DNA from: Actimicrobium sp035984655
Lineage (GTDB): Bacteria > Pseudomonadota > Gammaproteobacteria > Burkholderiales > Burkholderiaceae_D
DNA length: 64,000 nucleotides
Direction of reading: 5' to 3'
Assembly: GCF_035984655.1 (NCBI RefSeq)
Contig: NZ_JAXCHT010000024.1
Location: 1 to 64,000, forward strand
Shown here one piece after another: positions 58,196-64,000 of this stretch; position 1 is the first letter of the stretch, and each line of letters starts with the position of its first letter. The translations under genes and the position numbers were made by a program. The notes under the pieces are model-generated. The model was not told the DNA's origin. It saw only the letters and a program-made list of their open reading frames with translations, and ran no database searches.

Positions 58196-61100
58196 TCACT
58201 TCGCTTTCGTCACTGGCGCCACCAGCAAGGTCTGGCCGCCAGCCGAACGCGCCTGCAATGCCCGCACATACATCGACTCGGCATAGGCTGGCGGTACCAC
58301 GAACGTGCCGCTGTTGGTAGCCTTGATGCGGTAGGTGATCTCGGACACATCGCCGCTGGCATTGCCATAAAACACCACCCGATCTTCGCGTGCGTTGGCG
58401 TAATAAATGCTGTCGCTGGCGCGTGCACCGGCCAGCCCGGCCAGGTTGCGCGCCGGTTTTGCTGGCGTTGCGCCGTCCTCGGCAGCTGGCGCTGCGCCGC
58501 TGTCGAGCACCGGTTCGAAGCCCCCAGGCATCAGGTCGACCAGCGCGATGTTCGGCACGAAGGCGGCGTCGACCGCACGCAGGCGCAGCCACACCGTGAC
58601 TTCATCACCGACCTTGATGGCGCTGAGCGCCTTGCCATCGGCGCCGATGAATTCGCGTTGCACCTCCAGCCCGGCGCGCAACTCGGTCTTCGGCACTTGC
58701 CGGTCATAGCCACTTTCGGTGATCGCGTAATACGCCGGCACGCTGCTGTCGTTGGACAGGCGCAGCTTGCTGGTGCCGGCTGCGAAAGGCACCCGCGGCA
58801 TGCTGTTGGCCGGCAGCGTCAGCGCCACCGCCTTGCCGTCCGCGCCGATCTGTTCGATGCCGAGCTTGCCGACGGCGTCCGGTCCGAGCGCAGTCGCATA
58901 CGCATCGAAGGCAAGGATCAGATAGGCCGACGACAGGGTATTGAAGCGCTGCTCGGCCACCGGCTTCACCAGCGCCGCCATCACCGACGCCGGCAAGGCC
59001 CTGGCGCGCGCCGGGAAGTGACGCGACAGCAGGGTCAGCAACTGGGCGTCGCGGATCGAGGGATCGTAGTAGTGGTCATAAGCGAAATCGGCCGGACGCT
59101 TGACCAGCATCGCCACCTGCCGGTCGATCAACTTGCCGGCCGCACTGTCCTGCTTTTGCAGCTGGTAGGCCGAGGCCAGATAGGCGGCAGCCAGATCGTC
59201 CTGCCAGACCTTCGGAAAGCGCGCTTCCAGCGATTCACGAATGGCGGTCAGCATCGGCGTGGTGACGATCATCTGGCGCGTCAGCAGATACGCGGCATAG
59301 GCGCGCACGCGCAAGTCCGGCAAGGTCGAGGCCGGGCTGGCGGCCAGACTGCCGGCGTAGGCGATGGCCTTTTGCAGCATGTCGGACGGCACTGCGACAC
59401 CGCGTTCGCGCGCCTCCTGCATCAATTGCAGCGCATGGATCGAGGCAAACTCATCGGCCTCGACCGAGGCTTCCCACAAGCCAAAACCGCCCTCGGCATT
59501 CTGCCGCGAGCGCAGGAGGCGCCAGGTGTCGTCCAGGCTGCGCGCGGTCGGCAGCTTGGCGCCGGCACTGTTGAATTCCGGTCGCTGCGACAGCACCAGC
59601 AGCGGCATCGCCTGGCTCACCAGCTGTTCGGTGCAGGGATGTTCGAAGCTGGCCAGATACGACGACAGCCCCGATGCCAGCACCAGCGGCACCGTCGAGA
59701 CGGCGGCGTCGAGGTTGCGGTATTGCGCGAACATGTCGCGCGTGACCGGCACCGTCGCCGAGCCATTGAAACTGCCGACGGTCAGCTGGGTGCGTTTGGC
59801 AACCGCTGGCCGCACCGACACATCGGTTGCCAGCGTCGCGCCCCTGGCGCCCAGCGCGGCCGAGAAATTCAGCGTCGCCGAGCCGAGCAGCGCACCCGGG
59901 CCGTCCAGCACCTTGACGCGGAACAGCGCCACGCCTTCGCGCTGCTCGGAAATTTTCAGGGTTTGGGTGGCGCTGCCGAGCACCTGCAGATGCGCCGAGG
60001 TTTTCAGTCCGACCGCGATCGCCGCATCCTTGCCGGAGCCGCCCAGATTGTTGGAGACGCCGACGCTGACATCGAACTCATCACCGGGCGTGACGGCCAG
60101 CGGCACGTTCGGCGACAGCACGAAGTCGCCGCGCACGGTGGTACTGCCCTGCGCCACGCCGACCGCGGCATCATTCACCGCCACCGCCATGACGCGCACC
60201 TTGCCATTGAAGTAGTCCGGCACCGGGATGCTGAATTCGCGCTCGCCCTTGACCTCGACGATGCCGGACCAGAACACCATCGGCTTGTCGCGCTTGCGCT
60301 TGAACGGATTGAGATGCTTGCCGAGGGCGCCCTCGGCGTCGCCGCCCGGCGCGCTGGCGGCCATCAGCTTCTTGAACTCCGGCAGGATCAGGTCAAGGAT
60401 CTGCGACGTGCGCACTTCCAGCATGCGCTTCTGGAAAAACAGTCCGAGCGGATCGGCCATCTGATAGCGCGCCACCTGCAGGATGCCCTCGTCGACGGCG
60501 AACAGCACCACCCGGGTCGGCTGCGCGGCGGTGAGTTTGACTTTCAGCGCCTGGCCCGGCTTGCTCAGCGCCGGCGTGTTCAGGGTGAGGACGTTGGTAC
60601 GCGCCGCAAGGCTGGTGGCGAACGGCATCACGCCATAACTCAACGGGCTGGTGAAAATCTCATCCGAGCCCGGGTCGCGCACGAACTGGACACTGACATA
60701 GCCATTGCCTTCGAAGTCCTTCGGCAATTTGATTTTCTGCACCGAGGCCAGCGTGTCGGTCTTGAACCATTGATGCACGAATACCTTTTCCCGTTCGATC
60801 GTGATCAGGCCGGCGCCGACGTACGGCGCGCGCACGCTGACTTCGATGTCCTCGCCGGGCAGGTAGTCCTTCTTGTTCAGCGTCAGCTGCAATTCCGCGT
60901 TGCGCTCCAGGCTGCGCGAGACATTGCCCTTGCCCGCCACCGCGTACTCGATGCGATTGAATTCGAGTCCCTGCGCATCGCGGATCACGTAGGCAAAGTT
61001 GCCCGGCGTGGCGGTGGCAAGCGGCAGCGTCAGGCCGGTCGCAGGCAGCGCCAGCGGCGCGCTGCTGATCGTGATTTCCTTCTTGCGCGACTCGTACTTG

Positions 61101-64000
61101 TAGCTGCCATTGCCCTGCTTGGTCAGCACCGAGACGAACTTGCGCTCGACCAGATCCAGCGTCAGGCCGGTGACGGCCGTCTTCGCCGCCTGCGGATTGA
61201 TGGCGATCACGGAGACCGTACGCACTGCATTGCGCGAGACGAAATCGAGCGCGCCATCGGGCTTGAAGCCAACCAGATACGGCAGCTCCGACACCAGCGT
61301 CGCGACTTCCGCAGCGACGCCACGGCCGCCCTGCGCTTCGAATGCCCGCGCCAGGAAATGCACGCGATAGGTCGCCTTGGCGTATTTCTCCAGACCGAGT
61401 TCGAACTGCGCATCGCCCTGCTCGTTGGTGGTCTGGTCGGCGCGCTGTTCGCTGTAACCTTCCTTAGCGCGCTGCGGATCGTAAAAGCGGTAATCCGGAT
61501 AGCGCGCGAAGGCCGGAAAGGCTGGCGTCAGGGTCACCTCACCGGTGACGCGCCGGTTCTCGGCCGGCGTGCCAAACAGGTTCTGGGCATTGACCAGCAC
61601 CTTCAGGGCTTTCGGATTGATCCAGCCGTCGCTGGCCTCGGCCGAAAAGCGCGCGGTCAGCTTCATCCGGTCCGGCTGGAATTCCTGCACCTTGATGGTG
61701 GTGCTGCCCAGCAGTGCACCGGCTTCGCCATCCTTGACCAGATACAGATTGATGCCATAGCTGCCGGTCGGCGCGCTGTCCTGGGTGGTGTGCGACAGCT
61801 CGATGAAGCCACCGGCCGGCAGGGTCAGTTTTTCGCGCTTGATGACCAGCCCGCGCGCGTCGACCACTTCGCCCAGCAACGGCAGGCCGACGATGCTGGT
61901 GGCCCAGTTGGCCGGCTTGACGATGAGTCCGATGTGGAAGGTGTCGCCGGGCCGGTAGATGCCGCGGTCGCTGAACAGATAGGCGCTGAGCTGGTCGGCC
62001 ACGGCGGCGTTCTTGGCACCGCCGACTTCGAAGCGCGACATGTCGAGCCCGCGATCAGCCCGGTTGAGCGGCAGGAAACTGAGGTCGCCGGCTTTCTTCA
62101 CCAGCAGCATCAACGGCGCACGCTCGCGCGAGAGGCCGTCGATCCTGGCGAAGTGCGCATGGCCGCTGGCGTCGGTCGGCTGCGACAGCAGCGTCACGCC
62201 ATTCTTGCCGACGATCTCGACGCTGGCGCCGTCGACCGGTTTGCCGGTGAAAATCGACTGCACGTAGACGTCCTGCGAACCGTCCATCGCCTTCTTGACC
62301 AGGATGCCCAGATCGGTGACCAGCACCAGCCGCTTGTCGCTGCGCACGGTATCGTCGCCCTGCGCTTCCTGCGCGCCCTCGCACTGCTCGCCGCAGTCGG
62401 CCTCGCTGGCCTCGGCCGGTGCTTCGCCCGGTCGCCGCGCCGCGCTGGCACGCTGCTTTTCCTCACGCGCATCGGCCGCCGGATCGTAGCTGGTGACGGT
62501 CAACAGAAACAGGCCGTGGCGATCGGCGCCGTCTTTCTTCAGGTACTCGCCCAGATCGACCGCCTCGTAGTGCGCGCTGCCGGGCGCCTGTTTCGGCAAC
62601 GGGATCTTGCGCTCGAAGCGCTCGATCAGATTCTCCGGCCCGAAGCGATCATAGAATTCCGGACTGGCGAAATTGCCGCTCGATTGCGACACCAGATGCT
62701 GCAACTGCCCCGGCAGGACACGCCCGATATCCACCTTGATGCCGGGCAGATCCCGCGCCAACAAGGCGATCTTGTGCTCGCCGCTCAGGCTGAGCAAGGC
62801 GCCCTGGCTGAGGATCTTCAGTTCGGACGGATACGACGGCACCACCACCACATCGTGCCGGGCCTTGCCCAGCAGGTAGCCGCCAAACGAAGCGATGCCG
62901 GCGTCGACCCGCACATAAATCTGACGGCCAACATCGGCCTGGTAGCGCACGCTGTGCACATCGGTAAATTCATGCTCGGCCGGAATCGGCGTCAGCACCA
63001 GCGCCGACGAACCGGCCAGCACGGCGTCGGTGACCTCGCTCAGATTCCACTGGTGCGGTTCGTCGTCATTACGCTCGGACGGTTTCGAGGACGGATGAAA
63101 CTTCGGCAGCACCCAGGCATGCAGGGCCTTCTGCAGAACCTTTTCGTGCACCAGCGCCGAGGTCGCCAACACCAGCACCTGCTCCGGTTCGTTCTTGTCG
63201 TTGGTGACGACCTGCGGCGTGATGGCGCTGATCTTCAGGCTGTTCAGACCCGGCACCGCGACGCTCTGGGTCAGTTCCTGCTTGAGCTCGTTGCCGCCGC
63301 GCGCGGCGCTCAGGCCGCTGGCCAGTGCAAAGCGCATCGTCGTGTCGTCCTTCGGAATCGGCAGGGACACCGAGCGCACGTACGCGTTGAGCCTGAACTT
63401 GTCGTAGCTGACCGTGAACGGCGCGGATTCCTTGCCAATGCCGAGCACGCCATCGGATTGTTTGGCCAATTGCAGCGTGATGCGTTTTTCCAGTTCCGCC
63501 GGCGTGACCGGATGGGTGAAGCGCAGCTCGACCACGACCTGCTTGGTGACCGGGACCGTCGGGTCCTGATAGAAGGTGGCGTTGCTGATCGAGGCCGCAA
63601 ACGCGGCGCTGGAAAAGCTTGCTTCGGATTCGGCAAGCCGCACGTTCGGCTTGAACAGCGCGGGTGCAAACGCCACTGCGTAGTCGGCGCCAGCCGGCCA
63701 GTCCTGGCTGGGCACGAAGCTCAGGGTCTTGTCGTCGTCCCAGTGCCAGACGCCCGCCGGATTCGGCTTGACGGTAATGCCGCTGCGGACGTCCTTGCCG
63801 ATCAGCGCCAACGGCGCGACCGACTTGCTGAAGTTGATGACAACGTGTTTCGGCAGACGCGCAGCGGCGTCGTCGCTTTCGATTTCAGTGCGCGCGGGTG
63901 CGACGATCTGGAAGGTCACCTCGACCGGCTTGGGACGCGCCTGCCACCACTGGTAACCGTACCAGCCCGCCGCCGCCAGCAACGCCAGCATCAGCAACCC
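58196..64000 (-). CDS. Bacterial alpha-2-macroglobulin (partial, 5' end beyond the window)
   Basis: At least 1933 residues of a large periplasmic protease-trapping protein, cut at its N-terminus by the window edge. The visible beginning (MLALLAAAGWYGYQWW) is the hydrophobic anchor or signal, so only a few residues are missing. Repeated macroglobulin domains follow. FEHPCTEQLVSQAMPLL at 59624-59635 (Cys-Thr-Glu-Gln) is the thioester motif, so this is the thioester-containing type. GIYRPGDTFHIG and VFAVNDAAVGVAQ-type segments are present. It is followed by pbpC. In E. coli the pair defends the cell wall against host or competitor proteases. Confidence 0.94.
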   Translation of the reverse strand, partial: GLLMLALLAAAGWYGYQWWQARPKPVEVTFQIVAPARTEIESDDAAARLPKHVVINFSKSVAPLALIGKDVRSGITVKPNPAGVWHWDDDKTLSFVPSQDWPAGADYAVAFAPALFKPNVRLAESEASFSSAAFAASISNATFYQDPTVPVTKQVVVELRFTHPVTPAELEKRITLQLAKQSDGVLGIGKESAPFTVSYDKFRLNAYVRSVSLPIPKDDTTMRFALASGLSAARGGNELKQELTQSVAVPGLNSLKISAITPQVVTNDKNEPEQVLVLATSALVHEKVLQKALHAWVLPKFHPSSKPSERNDDEPHQWNLSEVTDAVLAGSSALVLTPIPAEHEFTDVHSVRYQADVGRQIYVRVDAGIASFGGYLLGKARHDVVVVPSYPSELKILSQGALLSLSGEHKIALLARDLPGIKVDIGRVLPGQLQHLVSQSSGNFASPEFYDRFGPENLIERFERKIPLPKQAPGSAHYEAVDLGEYLKKDGADRHGLFLLTVTSYDPAADAREEKQRASAARRPGEAPAEASEADCGEQCEGAQEAQGDDTVRSDKRLVLVTDLGILVKKAMDGSQDVYVQSIFTGKPVDGASVEIVGKNGVTLLSQPTDASGHAHFARIDGLSRERAPLMLLVKKAGDLSFLPLNRADRGLDMSRFEVGGAKNAAVADQLSAYLFSDRGIYRPGDTFHIGLIVKPANWATSIVGLPLLGEVVDARGLVIKREKLTLPAGGFIELSHTTQDSAPTGSYGINLYLVKDGEAGALLGSTTIKVQEFQPDRMKLTARFSAEASDGWINPKALKVLVNAQNLFGTPAENRRVTGEVTLTPAFPAFARYPDYRFYDPQRAKEGYSEQRADQTTNEQGDAQFELGLEKYAKATYRVHFLARAFEAQGGRGVAAEVATLVSELPYLVGFKPDGALDFVSRNAVRTVSVIAINPQAAKTAVTGLTLDLVERKFVSVLTKQGNGSYKYESRKKEITISSAPLALPATGLTLPLATATPGNFAYVIRDAQGLEFNRIEYAVAGKGNVSRSLERNAELQLTLNKKDYLPGEDIEVSVRAPYVGAGLITIEREKVFVHQWFKTDTLASVQKIKLPKDFEGNGYVSVQFVRDPGSDEIFTSPLSYGVMPFATSLAARTNVLTLNTPALSKPGQALKVKLTAAQPTRVVLFAVDEGILQVARYQMADPLGLFFQKRMLEVRTSQILDLILPEFKKLMAASAPGGDAEGALGKHLNPFKRKRDKPMVFWSGIVEVKGEREFSIPVPDYFNGKVRVMAVAVNDAAVGVAQGSTTVRGDFVLSPNVPLAVTPGDEFDVSVGVSNNLGGSGKDAAIAVGLKTSAHLQVLGSATQTLKISEQREGVALFRVKVLDGPGALLGSATLNFSAALGARGATLATDVSVRPAVAKRTQLTVGSFNGSATVPVTRDMFAQYRNLDAAVSTVPLVLASGLSSYLASFEHPCTEQLVSQAMPLLVLSQRPEFNSAGAKLPTARSLDDTWRLLRSRQNAEGGFGLWEASVEADEFASIHALQLMQEARERGVAVPSDMLQKAIAYAGSLAASPASTLPDLRVRAYAAYLLTRQMIVTTPMLTAIRESLEARFPKVWQDDLAAAYLASAYQLQKQDSAAGKLIDRQVAMLVKRPADFAYDHYYDPSIRDAQLLTLLSRHFPARARALPASVMAALVKPVAEQRFNTLSSAYLILAFDAYATALGPDAVGKLGIEQIGADGKAVALTLPANSMPRVPFAAGTSKLRLSNDSSVPAYYAITESGYDRQVPKTELRAGLEVQREFIGADGKALSAIKVGDEVTVWLRLRAVDAAFVPNIALVDLMPGGFEPVLDSGAAPAAEDGATPAKPARNLAGLAGARASDSIYYANAREDRVVFYGNASGDVSEITYRIKATNSGTFVVPPAYAESMYVRALQARSAGGQTLLVAPVTKAK

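Noticed and set aside
55972..58320. 782-codon open frame on the plus strand
   Set aside because: It is entirely antisense to pbpC, rich in Arg, Gln and His, and has no family motif; a shadow of high-GC coding sequence.

Overview
This window looks like a chromosomal segment from a motile, GC-rich betaproteobacterium, most likely Burkholderiales and probably Oxalobacteraceae. The evidence is an flhDC-motAB-cheYAW-MCP-cheRDBYZ chemotaxis block, an MdtABC/MuxABC-type efflux operon, and the cluster yicC-kinase-PP2C-rph-rdgB-hemW. No rRNA, tRNA, CRISPR array, insertion sequence or prophage gene was recognised. The right edge cuts the 5' end of an alpha-2-macroglobulin gene.

Layout. 93-6805: nadE, a predicted N-acyltransferase, a Ser/Thr kinase, an HDOD protein and eamA. 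7115-9460: a solitary multidomain gene whose product combines a degenerate tyrosine-phosphatase-like domain, a long Ser/Pro-rich basic linker and a C-terminal OTU-like cysteine-protease domain. It resembles a host-directed effector and is the most unusual gene here. 9491-18516 (minus strand): a four-gene RND efflux operon with membrane-fusion protein, two RND pumps and an outer-membrane factor. 18811-40367 (minus strand): flhDC, motAB, a second CheZ-like protein paired with a second CheY-like protein, cheA, cheW, five consecutive chemoreceptors, cheR, cheD, cheB, cheY, cheZ and a degenerate EAL-HDOD protein. 40974-50408: a zinc-ribbon membrane protein, a small unknown protein, hemW-rdgB-rph, a PP2C phosphatase with a Ser/Thr kinase, yicC, a four-repeat membrane protein, msrA and argO. 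50442-55885: a stress group of cbpM-cbpA, katE, a 24-residue membrane peptide, an unknown membrane protein and a hemerythrin-like gene with a nonsense codon near its start. 55906-64000: pbpC and the alpha-2-macroglobulin gene.

The central block forms a nearly complete chemotaxis pathway. FlhDC would switch on flagellar genes and MotAB drive the motor. The receptors would signal through CheW and CheA to two CheY-like regulators, with CheZ and a CheZ-like protein removing phosphate, and CheR, CheB and CheD adapting the receptors. Two receptors end in W-E-[ET]-[FL] tethers for adaptation enzymes. A third would do so but for a one-base slip in a homopolymer. Two receptors share a 747-bp, nearly identical signalling segment, which points to recent gene conversion. 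All family assignments come from reading motifs; no database search was run.
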